Shown here one piece after another: positions 31,536 to 39,764 of a DNA stretch of 64,000 nucleotides. Made by a program: the position numbers and the translations under genes. Source of the DNA: Falsiroseomonas sp046052145 (GTDB taxonomy: Bacteria > Pseudomonadota > Alphaproteobacteria > Acetobacterales > Acetobacteraceae); assembly GCA_046052145.1 (NCBI GenBank), contig JBJOMW010000001.1, positions 186,001-250,000 of the forward strand, in the 5' to 3' direction. Below the pieces are notes generated by a model. It was not told the DNA's origin, did no database searches, and saw only the letters and a program-made list of their open reading frames with translations. Within the stretch, counting starts at the first letter, position 1, and each line of letters opens with the position of its first letter.

Positions 31536-32198
31536 ATGGACATGGCCGAGGGCCGGCTGGTGATCGGGACGAAGCGCTACTCCTCCTGGAGCATGCGCGG
31601 CTGGCTGGCGGTGCATCTGGCCGGCCTGGAGGTCGAGGAGGTGGTCGTGCCGCTGGCCGGTGGCGGCGGCACCACGGCCATCAAGGCGATCTCCCCGAAC
31701 GGGATGGTGCCCTATCTGGAGCATCGCGGCGCGCGGATGTGGGAGAGCATCGCGATCGCCGAATACTGCGCCGAATTCGCCCCCGCCCTTTGGCCTGCCG
31801 ACCGCGCCGCCCGCGCCCATGCGCGCGCCATCGCCGCCGAGATGCATGCGGGCTTCCGCAGCCTGCGCATGGCCATGCCGATGAACCTCGGCCGGACCTT
31901 CCCGGGGAAGGGGCGCACGCCGGAGTGCCTGGCCGACATCGCCCGCATCGAGGCGATCTGGGCGGAGGCGCTGGCGGCGCATGGTGGGCCCTTCCTGTTC
32001 GGGCGGGATTTCGGGGCGGTGGATGCGATGTACGCCCCGGTCGTCGCCCGCTTCCTGACCTGGCAGCCGGAACTGACGGCCACGACGCGGGGGTATTGCG
32101 AGGCCGTGCGCGCGCAGCCGCTGGTCGCGCGCTGGTACGACGAGGCGGCGCGCGAGCCCGAGGCGTGGCTGCTGGAGAAGTATGAGAACCCGGCGTGA
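31536..32198 (+). CDS. glutathione S-transferase family protein
   Basis: Cytosolic GST-fold protein of 220 residues. The N-terminal thioredoxin-like domain contains the active-site region GTKRYSSWSMRGWLAVH (residues 9-25) and the cis-proline/glutathione motifs ISPNGMVPYLEH and WESIAIAEYCAEF. An all-helical C-terminal domain includes FLFGRDFGAVDAMYAPVVARFL. Starts ATGGACATG at 31536 or 31542 after GAGGGGG. It diverges from capD. Substrate unknown; probably detoxification and not part of polysaccharide synthesis. Confidence 0.88.
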   Translation: MDMAEGRLVIGTKRYSSWSMRGWLAVHLAGLEVEEVVVPLAGGGGTTAIKAISPNGMVPYLEHRGARMWESIAIAEYCAEFAPALWPADRAARAHARAIAAEMHAGFRSLRMAMPMNLGRTFPGKGRTPECLADIARIEAIWAEALAAHGGPFLFGRDFGAVDAMYAPVVARFLTWQPELTATTRGYCEAVRAQPLVARWYDEAAREPEAWLLEKYENPA

Positions 32199-32248
32199 GG
32201 GGCGTGCCCATGGGCGTGGACAGCCGCAGGGGTTGCGCGAGTGGACCC

Positions 32249-32340
32249 ACCCTCACCCCGACCAGCCTGCGTAATCGGCGTGCCGCCGCAACTCCGGCGT
32301 CCGACGCAGCGCGTCGAACCTCCCGCCCTGCGGGAGAGGG
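32249..32340 (+). repeat. multi-hairpin repeat, family 2, copy B
   Basis: Copy of the element at 22255-22355, sharing CCCTCACCCC-ACCAGCCTGCGT at its left and CGGGAGAGGG at its right. Its hairpins are CGGCG/CGCCG (32276-32288), CGACGC/GCGTCG (32302-32316) and CTCCCGC/GCGGGAG (32320-32336). Relative to copy A, stem 2 has G-C replaced by A-T and stem 3 has C-G replaced by G-C, both paired. It ends about 30 bp before the VOC gene, so it may lie in that transcript's leader. Confidence 0.85.
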
Positions 32341-32372
32341 AGTGTGCGGCGTGAGAGGATCGCGCTGAGCCC

Positions 32373-33257
32373 ATGACCACCGCCCTCGCGCTCGATCACA
32401 TCGGGCTTTGCGCCCGCGACCCCGCGCCGCTCTGGGCGGCGTGGGAGAGGCTTGGCTTCGCGCTGTCGCCGATGGCGCAGCAATCAGGGCGGCGGACGCC
32501 GGACGGGCCGGTCGAGCCCTTCGGCAGCGTCAACCGCTGCGCCTTCCTTCGCCATGGCTATGTCGAGCTGCTCGGCATCCAGGATGCCGCGCTGTTCGGC
32601 AATGGCGTGGACCGCTTCGTCGAACGCTACGCAGGCGCGCATATCCTGGCGCTGGCCATGACCGATGCGGAGGGGAACCTGCAGCGGCTGCGGCGCGGCG
32701 GGCTCGACATCCCCGGCATCGCCTGGCTGCAGCGCCCGGTGGAGCCCGGCGGCCCCACTGCCCGCTTCGCCCGCCTGCCCTTCCCCGACGCGCCGGAAGG
32801 CCGCGTGCAGCTGGTGCAGCATCTGACGCCGGAGCTGGTGTGGGATGCGCGCTGGATGGGCCATCGCAACGGCGCCGATGCGCTGGAATCCGCGATCCTC
32901 GTCGCCGCCAACCCGGCCGAGACCACGGCGCGGCTTGCGAAGCTTGCGGGGCTTGCAGCCGAGCCCGATCCGCTGGCGGGGTTCCGGCTGCGCCTGCCGG
33001 GTGCCGCGTGCGTCGCGGGGCCGGACAGCCCGGTGATGGAGACGCGCATCCGCATCCTGCCGCCCGAAGCGCTGCCCCGGGCGCTGCCGGGCGTCGTCGC
33101 GCCGACGCTGCCCTTCATGGCGGGGATGGTGATCCGCACGGTGGACAAGACGGCGTCCGCACGCGCGCTGCTGCGCGGGATGGAGCTGCGCGAGATGCCG
33201 GACGGCGTGATGGTGCCGCCCGAACAGACCGGCGGCTGCGCGGTGGTCTTCGCCTGA
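32373..33257 (+). CDS. VOC (glyoxalase-like) family protein
   Basis: Protein of 294 residues of the glyoxalase/VOC superfamily with two beta-alpha-beta-beta-beta modules. It starts ALALDHIGLCARDPAPLWAAWERLGF, with candidate metal histidine H9 and the RHGYVELLGI strand carrying the usual C-terminal glutamate of module 1; module 2 begins GADALESAILVAANP. This layout fits glyoxalase-like domain proteins of unknown substrate. ATG at 32373. It is 2 bases from the FkbM gene, so the two are probably cotranscribed, without an obvious biochemical link. Confidence 0.82.
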   Translation: MTTALALDHIGLCARDPAPLWAAWERLGFALSPMAQQSGRRTPDGPVEPFGSVNRCAFLRHGYVELLGIQDAALFGNGVDRFVERYAGAHILALAMTDAEGNLQRLRRGGLDIPGIAWLQRPVEPGGPTARFARLPFPDAPEGRVQLVQHLTPELVWDARWMGHRNGADALESAILVAANPAETTARLAKLAGLAAEPDPLAGFRLRLPGAACVAGPDSPVMETRIRILPPEALPRALPGVVAPTLPFMAGMVIRTVDKTASARALLRGMELREMPDGVMVPPEQTGGCAVVFA

Positions 33258-33258
33258 C

Positions 33259-34008
33259 GTGACCACCGCACGCGCCATCGCGGCCTCGCTCCGCACCTAT
33301 TACGCGCCCGGCCGCGCCGCGGCGCTCGACGCGTTTCATGCGCGCTTCCTCGGGCCTGGCGATCTCGGCTTCGATGTCGGCGCGCATGTCGGCGATCGGG
33401 CTGCGAGTTTCCGGCGCCTCGGCGCGCGGGCGCTGGCGGTGGAGCCGCAGCCGCGGCTCGCGCGCTTGTTGCGCCTGATGTTCCGGCGCGATCCTGGCGT
33501 GGTGCGCGTCGCCGCGCTGGTGGGAGCCGAGGCGGGCGAGGCGGTGCTGCGCATCAACAGCGCGAACCCGACCGTCGCCACTGCCTCCGACGCTTTCGTC
33601 GCCGCGGCCGATGGCGCGGCGGGCTGGGAAGGCCAGGTGTGGGATGCAGAGCTGCGCCTGCCGGTCACCACGCTGGATGCGCTCGCGGCCGAGCATGGCA
33701 TGCCGGACTTCGTGAAGATCGATGTCGAAGGCTATGAGGCGGTGGCACTCGCGGGCCTCACGCGCGCGCCGCGCAGCCTGTCCTTCGAATTCACCACGAT
33801 CCAGCGCGATGTCGCGGCAGACTGTCTGGAACGGCTGCACGCGCTCGGCTACCGCGCCTTCAACGCCTGTCTCGGCGAAGGCATGCGCTTCGCCCATGCG
33901 GCGCCGCTCGATGCCGCGGCGATGGCAGCTTGGATCGCGGCGCTCCCGCATGCGGCGAATTCGGGCGATGTCTATGCGAGCCTCGATCCGGCGCGGTTAC
34001 GGCGCTGA
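33259..34008 (+). CDS. FkbM-family methyltransferase
   Basis: SAM-dependent O-methyltransferase of 249 residues. The SAM-binding motif GFDVGAHVGDRAASFRRLGA lies near residues 37-56, an acidic VEPQPRLARLL segment follows, and the FkbM hallmark FVKIDVEGYEAVALAGL is near 153-169. FkbM enzymes commonly methylate sugars or polyketides; next to a WecA/WbpL-type transferase, a polysaccharide sugar is the likely acceptor. GTG start at 33259. The stop overlaps the next gene (TGATG), indicating coupling. Confidence 0.88.
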   Translation: MTTARAIAASLRTYYAPGRAAALDAFHARFLGPGDLGFDVGAHVGDRAASFRRLGARALAVEPQPRLARLLRLMFRRDPGVVRVAALVGAEAGEAVLRINSANPTVATASDAFVAAADGAAGWEGQVWDAELRLPVTTLDALAAEHGMPDFVKIDVEGYEAVALAGLTRAPRSLSFEFTTIQRDVAADCLERLHALGYRAFNACLGEGMRFAHAAPLDAAAMAAWIAALPHAANSGDVYASLDPARLRR

Positions 34009-35060
34009 TGGAATTCCAGGCCGTTCTCCAGCACCTGGGCTTTGCCGCGCTGCTGGCCGTGCTGTCGGCCGTCGTGGTGCGGCTGATGATCGCCTTTCCG
34101 ATCCTCGATGTGCCGAACCATCGCAGTGCGCATCGCAACCCGACGCCGCGCGGCGGCGGGCTTGGCGTGGTGGTCGCCTTCATCGCGGGGATGCTGGTGC
34201 TGTACCAGGCCGCGCAATTCGCCCGCCTGGCCGATACCCAGTTCCTGGGGGTGATCCTGGCCGCGGTGGCGATCGCGGCGGTGGCGTTGTGGGATGATGT
34301 GCGCGACCTGTCGGCGCAGGTGCGGCTGCTGGCGCAGCTCGGCGCGGCGCTGGTGGCGGTCGGCAGCGGGCTGGTGGTGACGCAGCTCGGCCTGCCCTGG
34401 CTCGGGGTGGTGGAGCTCGGCTGGTTGGGGCCGGTGCTGACGCTGGTCTGGATCGTCGGCTGCACCAATGCGGTGAACTTCATGGACGGGCTGGATGGGC
34501 TGGTCGGCGGCACGCTGCTGCTGGTGGCTGCCGCGCTCTCAGCCATCGCGGCGCATCAGGGCGGCGCTTTCGTTTATGTGGCGGCGCTGATCCTGGCGGC
34601 GGGCTTCGCGGGCTTCCTGCCCTTCAATCTGCATCCGGCGCGTATCTTCATGGGCGATGTCGGCAGCCAGTTCGCCGGCTTCATGCTCGCGGTGCTGGCG
34701 GTCGCCACGGCGCGCTTCGACACCCAGCAGCTGTCGTTCCTGATCGTGCCGCTGCTGCTGTTCGGGCTGCTGTTCGATGCTGCCTTCACCCTGGCTCGGC
34801 GCGCGCTGATGCGTGAGCGTCTGGCGGAGGGCCACCGGACGCATCTCTACCAATTGGCGCAGCGTGCGGGCATGCCGGTGCGCGCCGTGGCAGCCACGCA
34901 TTGGGGCTTCGCCGTCTTCCACGCCGCGCTCGCCGCCACCTTCCTGGCGCTGCCCGCCGGGCTGAAGCCGCTGGTCGTGCTGCCGGCACTGGCGGTGCAG
35001 CTCGGCTGGCTGGCCTATGTGATGCAGCGGATGCGCGCGGCCGGGATCGGCTGGCGGTAG
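34008..35060 (+). CDS. WecA/WbpL-type undecaprenyl-phosphate sugar-1-phosphate transferase
   Basis: Polytopic membrane enzyme (350 residues, about ten hydrophobic segments) of the MraY/WecA family. It transfers a HexNAc-1-phosphate to undecaprenyl phosphate to start O-antigen or capsule synthesis. Signature segments are DVPNHRSAHRNPTPRGGG near residue 28-45, WDDVRDLS, NAVNFMDGLDGLVGG near 152, FMGDVGSQFAGF near 210 and the HRTHLYQLAQRAG loop near 278. ATG at 34008 within the fkbM stop. WbpL and WbpM (the CapD-like gene here) act in the same pathway in Pseudomonas, supporting one polysaccharide locus. Confidence 0.9.
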   Translation: MEFQAVLQHLGFAALLAVLSAVVVRLMIAFPILDVPNHRSAHRNPTPRGGGLGVVVAFIAGMLVLYQAAQFARLADTQFLGVILAAVAIAAVALWDDVRDLSAQVRLLAQLGAALVAVGSGLVVTQLGLPWLGVVELGWLGPVLTLVWIVGCTNAVNFMDGLDGLVGGTLLLVAAALSAIAAHQGGAFVYVAALILAAGFAGFLPFNLHPARIFMGDVGSQFAGFMLAVLAVATARFDTQQLSFLIVPLLLFGLLFDAAFTLARRALMRERLAEGHRTHLYQLAQRAGMPVRAVAATHWGFAVFHAALAATFLALPAGLKPLVVLPALAVQLGWLAYVMQRMRAAGIGWR

Positions 35061-35071
35061 GGTATCGGCGG

Positions 35072-35647
35072 CTACATTCCGCGCAGTTGCAACAGCAGCG
35101 GCGCGATCGCGTCACCCGCCCATTGTTCGCTGCGCCAGACCAGGCCACTCGCCGGGTCGGCCCAGAAGCGGTTGGTGAAGGGCGCCGCCGTGCCGCCGCA
35201 GCGTTCCTCCACCACTATCCAGCCGCCGTCTGCGCGGCCGCGCAACACGCAATCCAGCGTCACGCCGAAGCGCATGGACGCCGGGTCGCGATCCGCGCCG
35301 GCCAGATCCACCGTGCGCCGCGCCGTCGCCTCGCGCCCGACCAGCGCGCGCGGATCCTCAAGCGGGTCCGGCCCATCGAGGCGCGTTGCCATCACCGATT
35401 GCGCAAGCCCGGCGGTGGCGACCACGCGCGCGCCATCGGTCTGCAGCGCGATGTTGCCGGCGCCGCGCCAGATCTGCCGCGCGGCCCCGCCGGCGGCCGG
35501 CACCAGCACCGCCTGGCGCGGCCCGCCGAGCAGGAGCGATGGGCCCTGCACCGGCGCGGCCGCCATGCGCGTTGCCTCCCCCGCCGGCGTCTGTGCGCAG
35601 GCGGAGAGCAGCAGCAGCGTTGCGATCAGCCGGGCCGGGTGCGCCAT
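35072..35647 (-). CDS. YjbF/GfcB-family lipoprotein
   Basis: Predicted lipoprotein of 191 residues: signal ARLIATLLLLSAC with the acylated cysteine at residue 17, then a beta-rich domain ending FWADPASGLVWRSEQWAGD. This matches the YjbF/GfcB (group 4 capsule, exopolysaccharide export-associated) family pattern, remembered rather than searched. The ATG at 35647 overlaps the end of the TRAP permease by 22 bases, an odd partner. It converges with the WecA-like gene and may serve the nearby polysaccharide pathway. Confidence 0.68.
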   Translation of the reverse strand: MAHPARLIATLLLLSACAQTPAGEATRMAAAPVQGPSLLLGGPRQAVLVPAAGGAARQIWRGAGNIALQTDGARVVATAGLAQSVMATRLDGPDPLEDPRALVGREATARRTVDLAGADRDPASMRFGVTLDCVLRGRADGGWIVVEERCGGTAAPFTNRFWADPASGLVWRSEQWAGDAIAPLLLQLRGM

Positions 35648-37638
35648 TGCAGCGCCAGCAATAGCGCGGCCAAGGCAAGTCCGACCAGATGCGGATACGG
35701 AATGAGATCGGCGGCCAGCGCCTGCAGCGCGGCGGGGAAGATCATGAGCACGCCCGCGAGCGCCAGCGCCCAGCGTTCCCACCCGGCCATGCCGCGCAGC
35801 AGCCAGCCCTGGCAGGCAGCGGCCAGCGCCGCGAGGCCGGCGGTCGCCAGGACCACCTGCCAGACCACATCCTGCCAGCCCATATCGCCGCGCAGCTGCA
35901 GCAGCAGCGCGACGCCTTCCGGATCGGTGACGAAGACGAAGGGCAGCACGAAGGCCGGCAGCGTGTACTTCCAGGCCTGCAGCGTGGTGCGATAGGGGCC
36001 GGCGCCGGTGATCGCACTGGCCGCGAAGGGGCTCAGCGCGGTCGGGGGCGAAACCTCGCTCAGCACCGCGTAGTAGAAGACGAACATGTGCGCCGCGTAG
36101 TCCGGCACGCCGAGCTTGATCAGCGCCGGCGCGGCAACCACCGCGCAGATGATGTAGCTGGCCGTCACCGGCACCGCGAGGCCGATGACCCAGACGATCA
36201 GCCCGGTGTAGATCGCGGTCACCACCAACGACCCGCCGGCGGCCTGGATGGCGATGTCGCTGAACTTCAGCCCGAGCCCGGTCAGCGTGATCACGCCGAC
36301 GATGATGCCCGCACAGGCACAGGTCGCGGCAATGCCCACCGACTGCACCGCGCCGCCCGCCAGCGCATCCATCAGCTTGCGCGGCGTCAGCGCCGTGTCG
36401 CGGCGCAGGTAACTCAGCGCAATCGCGACGAACATGGCGTAGAGCACCGACAGCGTCGCCGAATAGCCCATCACCATGAAGACGACGATCGCGATGAGCG
36501 TCGAGAAGTGGAAGCCATAGAGCCGCAGCAGCTTGCCGACCGGCTCCACCTCCATCTTCGACGCGGCGTCGAGATCCCCGGCCGCGGCGCGCGCGCGGAT
36601 GCGGCGCTGATCGAGCTCCACCATGAACAGCAGCGACGCGTAGTAGAGGCACGTCGGGATGAGCGCCATCATCAGCACGTCGAGGTAGCCGATCTTCAGA
36701 TACTCGGCGATCAGGAAGGCGGCCGCGCCCATCACCGGCGGCGAGATGATCGCGCCAAGCCCGCCAGCCGCGAGCAGCCCGCCCGCATCGTCGGCGCGGT
36801 AGCCGACCTTCTTCATCATCGGCCAGGCGACGGTGCCGAGCGTGACGGTCGTCGCCACGCCCGAGCCCGAGGGACCGCCGAGCAGGAAGGAGGACAGCAC
36901 CACCGTCCGCCCCGCGCTCTGCGGCTTGCCGCCGGTCGCGGCGAAGGAGAAGTCCACGAAGAACTTGCCCGCGCCGGAGGCCTGCAGGATCGCGCCATAG
37001 ATGGTGAACAGCACGATCAGCGACGCCGAGACATCCACCGCCGTACCGAAGATGCCCTCCAGCGTGATGGTCAGATGCGGGATCAGCCGTTCCGCGTCAT
37101 AGCCCTGGTGGCGCCAGGGCGGCTCCAGGAAATTGCCGAAGAAGGCATAGAGCAGGAAGGCGATGGCCACCGCGGGCATGATCCAGCCCGTCGCACGCCG
37201 CGTCACCTCCAGCACCAGCGCGATCAGCATCCAGCCGACGACGATGTCCATCGGCTCGGGGAAGATGATGCGGTCCTGCAGATCGTCGCCGCCGCTGATC
37301 AGATACCAGATCACGTAGATACCGGCCGCGATCAGCGCCGCATCCCAGATCATCAGCCGATGCCGGAACCGCCGCGCGACGGGGAACAGCGCAAACCCCA
37401 ACACCATCGCGAAGCCGACATGCACGAAGCGCAGCGTCGTCGTCGGCACGATGTCCCACGCGGCCCACAGATGAAACAGCGACATCGCCAGCGCGATCGC
37501 CACCGCCACATGCCCCAGCAGGCCAGGCAGGCGATTCTGCGCGCCCTCCTCCTGCTCGATCAGCGCTTCGACCCGACGAGCCGTGTCGTCATCGAGCGCA
37601 CCCTTCGGCACCTCGGGCGGGAGAGCGGTGCTGGACAC
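35626..37638 (-). CDS. TRAP transporter fused permease (TAXI system)
   Basis: Inner-membrane permease of 670 residues with DctQ-like small and DctM-like large parts fused in one chain, the arrangement that works with TAXI binding proteins. About 18 hydrophobic segments run from residue 45 to the end. Signature stretches are GGPSGSGVATTVTLGTVAWPMMKKVGY near 255-281, GGLGAIISPPVMGAAAFLIAEY near 291-312, and VFYYAVLSEVSPPTALSPFAASAITGA near 528-555. Secondary, ion-driven uptake of an organic acid; substrate unknown. The TAXI gene is upstream on the same strand, separated by repeat 3B. Confidence 0.92.
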   Translation of the reverse strand: MSSTALPPEVPKGALDDDTARRVEALIEQEEGAQNRLPGLLGHVAVAIALAMSLFHLWAAWDIVPTTTLRFVHVGFAMVLGFALFPVARRFRHRLMIWDAALIAAGIYVIWYLISGGDDLQDRIIFPEPMDIVVGWMLIALVLEVTRRATGWIMPAVAIAFLLYAFFGNFLEPPWRHQGYDAERLIPHLTITLEGIFGTAVDVSASLIVLFTIYGAILQASGAGKFFVDFSFAATGGKPQSAGRTVVLSSFLLGGPSGSGVATTVTLGTVAWPMMKKVGYRADDAGGLLAAGGLGAIISPPVMGAAAFLIAEYLKIGYLDVLMMALIPTCLYYASLLFMVELDQRRIRARAAAGDLDAASKMEVEPVGKLLRLYGFHFSTLIAIVVFMVMGYSATLSVLYAMFVAIALSYLRRDTALTPRKLMDALAGGAVQSVGIAATCACAGIIVGVITLTGLGLKFSDIAIQAAGGSLVVTAIYTGLIVWVIGLAVPVTASYIICAVVAAPALIKLGVPDYAAHMFVFYYAVLSEVSPPTALSPFAASAITGAGPYRTTLQAWKYTLPAFVLPFVFVTDPEGVALLLQLRGDMGWQDVVWQVVLATAGLAALAAACQGWLLRGMAGWERWALALAGVLMIFPAALQALAADLIPYPHLVGLALAALLLALQWRTRPG

Positions 37639-37679
37639 GCGGGCTGGCTTCCTAGGCTGGCTGTGACGCGGGCGGTTTG

Positions 37680-37894
37680 CGGGAGGGGCGTTGCCCCTCC
37701 CGAACCCACCCCACCAAGGGCCAGTGGGCCCTTGGAACCCATTTGTCTTGGGTTGGAGAGGGAGGGGGCATCACGGATGCTCCCGTGATCAGGGGCGCGC
37801 CATGCCCCCTCCCTCTCCAACCCATAACTGATGCAGGTCCAGGAGCCTCAGGCTCCTGGCGGGAGGGGTCCGGGGAGGGCAGCGCCCTCCCCGG
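37680..37894 (+). repeat. large multi-hairpin repeat, family 3, copy B
   Basis: A 215-bp copy of the element at 25335-25551. Its stems are H1 10 bp (37680-37689/37693-37702), H2 9 bp (37714-37722/37727-37735), H3 perfect 23 bp (37749-37771/37802-37824) enclosing TCACGG/CCGTGA, H4 9 bp (37839-37847/37851-37859) and H5 11 bp (37870-37880/37884-37894). It sits between the TAXI gene and the fused permease, within what should be one minus-strand operon. It could therefore attenuate or process that transcript. Confidence 0.92.
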
Positions 37895-37910
37895 CACACC
37901 CGCCCGGGCC

Positions 37911-38888
37911 TCAGGCCAGCGTGGCGCCGGCCGCGCGCCAGAAGGCTTCCGCGGCCGGGTGCCAGGGGATGCCGGCGGCGGCGGTCTTCTGTTGTTGCAG
38001 GGTGAAGTTGCGGGCTTCGGCGTGGACGCGGGCCCAGTCTTCGCGGTTGGACCACAGCACCTGCATGATCTGGGTGACGAGGGCCGGCGGCATGTCTTCG
38101 CGCACTGCGAGGATGTTGGCGACGGAGAGCTGGCGGTTCGGCGTGGTCTGGCCGGGATAGGTGCCGGCCGGGATCACTTCCGGGAAGTAGACCGGGCCGT
38201 GTTCGCGCACGATCGGCTCCAGGTGCTGGTCGTGGTCCACCAGCACCAGCTGCGTGCCGGGTGTTGCGCCGAGATCGGTGATGGCGCTGGTCGGCACGCC
38301 GGAGACGAAGAAGTAGGCGTCGAGCTTGCCGTCGCGGATCGCGTTGGTGGATTCCGCCGGGGAGAGGCGTTCGCGGGCGCGGAAGTCGCGCTGGGCGTCG
38401 AGCCCGGCGGCGGCGATCAGGCGCAGCGCGAAGAGTTCGGTGGCCGAGGCCGGGGCGCCGGTGCTGATCCGCTTGCCGCGGAGATCGGCCATGGAGCGGA
38501 TGCCGGTCGCGGCGGTCGTCACCACCTGCATGCGGTTGGTGTAGAGCACGGCGATGGCGCGCGCGGGCACCACGCGGCCGCGGAAGGGGCCGGCGCCGCG
38601 CACGGCGTCCACCGCCGCGTCAACCTGGCCGAACAGCAGGCCGATGCGCCCGGCGCCGAGCAGCTGGAAATTGGCGACCGAGCCGGCGGTGACTTCGGCC
38701 GTGGCGCTCATCCCCGGGATGCCGCGGGAGAGGTAGTTCGCGAGCGCACCGCCCAGCGGGTAATACACGCCGCCCGTCGTGCCGGTGGCGATGGACATCT
38801 GCATCGGCGCCTGTGCGCGGGCGAGGCCGGGCATGGCCAGCGCGGCGGCCCCAAGGGCGAGCGTCCGGCGGTTGATGGCGATTGTCAT
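37911..38888 (-). CDS. TAXI-family TRAP transporter solute-binding protein
   Basis: Periplasmic binding protein of 325 residues. The signal peptide contains NRRTLALGAAALAMPGLARA with a cleavage site near residue 25; the paired arginines allow Tat or Sec export. The mature protein starts MQMSIATGTTGGVYYPLGGALANYL, the TAXI signature, followed by DLRGKRISTGAPASATELFA near 135. It delivers substrate to the fused permease encoded downstream. ATG at 38888. Substrate is unknown; known TAXI systems carry glutamate or other organic acids. Confidence 0.92.
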   Translation of the reverse strand: MTIAINRRTLALGAAALAMPGLARAQAPMQMSIATGTTGGVYYPLGGALANYLSRGIPGMSATAEVTAGSVANFQLLGAGRIGLLFGQVDAAVDAVRGAGPFRGRVVPARAIAVLYTNRMQVVTTAATGIRSMADLRGKRISTGAPASATELFALRLIAAAGLDAQRDFRARERLSPAESTNAIRDGKLDAYFFVSGVPTSAITDLGATPGTQLVLVDHDQHLEPIVREHGPVYFPEVIPAGTYPGQTTPNRQLSVANILAVREDMPPALVTQIMQVLWSNREDWARVHAEARNFTLQQQKTAAAGIPWHPAAEAFWRAAGATLA

Positions 38889-39038
38889 GGGTCCTGGACC
38901 TCCCGTTGTTTTGTTCCTGGTCGCAGCAATACAGGCCCGTGCCCGGGCACGGAAGGGGCGGGCTTGACCTGCGTCAAGGCTGCATCCGGGCGGCGTGCCT
39001 AGCGTTCCCTACCTGCAACCCATCAGGGGAGAATGCCG

Positions 39039-39737
39039 ATGACCAGCCTCCGCGCCCGGGACCTCATGACCCCCGATGTGGTCACTGTTCCGCCTGAGAC
39101 GCCGGTGCTGACGATCGCGCGGATGCTCGCCGACCGTGGCATCTCCGCAGCCCCGGTCGTGGAGGCCCAGGGCCAGGTCGCCGGGGTCGTCACGGAGGGT
39201 GACCTGATCCGCCGCCTGGCCGGGGAGGCGGACAGGCCCGCCGGTTGGTTCGCCAGCCTCTTCTCCAATCAGGAGCGCGACGCGGAGCGCTATGCCCGCA
39301 CCCATGGGGTGACGGCGCGCGACGTGATGACCGCCGATGTGGTGGCGGTGGATCCGGACATGCTGGCCTCGGCGGTGGCGCATCTGATGGAGGAGCGGGG
39401 GATCCGCCGCGTGCTGGTCACGCAGGAGGGGCGGCTGAAGGGCATCGTCTCCCGCGCCGATCTTCTGCGCGCGCTGGTCGCCCCGCCGCAGGAGGCGGGG
39501 CAGCTGTCGGATGAGCGCATCCGCCGCGCCGTGCTGGCGGCGATGAAGAAGGAACCTTGGGCCGACACCTTCTACACGATGGTGGATGTGCGTGACGGCA
39601 CGGTGGAGTTCCACGGCTTCAGCCGAAGTGCGGCTGTGCAGCGGGGCTTGCGCGTGTTGGCGGAGAATGTGCCGGGCGTGAAGGGCGTGGTGGACAGCAC
39701 CCAGCCCATGCCGGCCTATCTCTACGCGTCGGTGTGA
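39039..39737 (+). CDS. CBS-pair and BON domain protein
   Basis: Cytoplasmic protein of 232 residues. Two CBS domains are seen (MTPDVVTVPPETPVLTIARML near residue 10, DVMTADVVAVDPDMLASAVAHL near 95), forming an adenine-nucleotide-binding Bateman module. A C-terminal BON domain (about 158-222) has DERIRRAVLAAMKKEPWAD and AENVPGVKGVVD. The ATG at 39039 has AGGGGA eight bases upstream, better than the ATG at 39033. The domain set suggests an energy- or stress-responsive regulator. It stands alone, divergent from the TAXI gene. Confidence 0.9.
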   Translation: MTSLRARDLMTPDVVTVPPETPVLTIARMLADRGISAAPVVEAQGQVAGVVTEGDLIRRLAGEADRPAGWFASLFSNQERDAERYARTHGVTARDVMTADVVAVDPDMLASAVAHLMEERGIRRVLVTQEGRLKGIVSRADLLRALVAPPQEAGQLSDERIRRAVLAAMKKEPWADTFYTMVDVRDGTVEFHGFSRSAAVQRGLRVLAENVPGVKGVVDSTQPMPAYLYASV

Positions 39738-39764
39738 GGGATGGGCCGGGCTGCGCTGCGAGCT

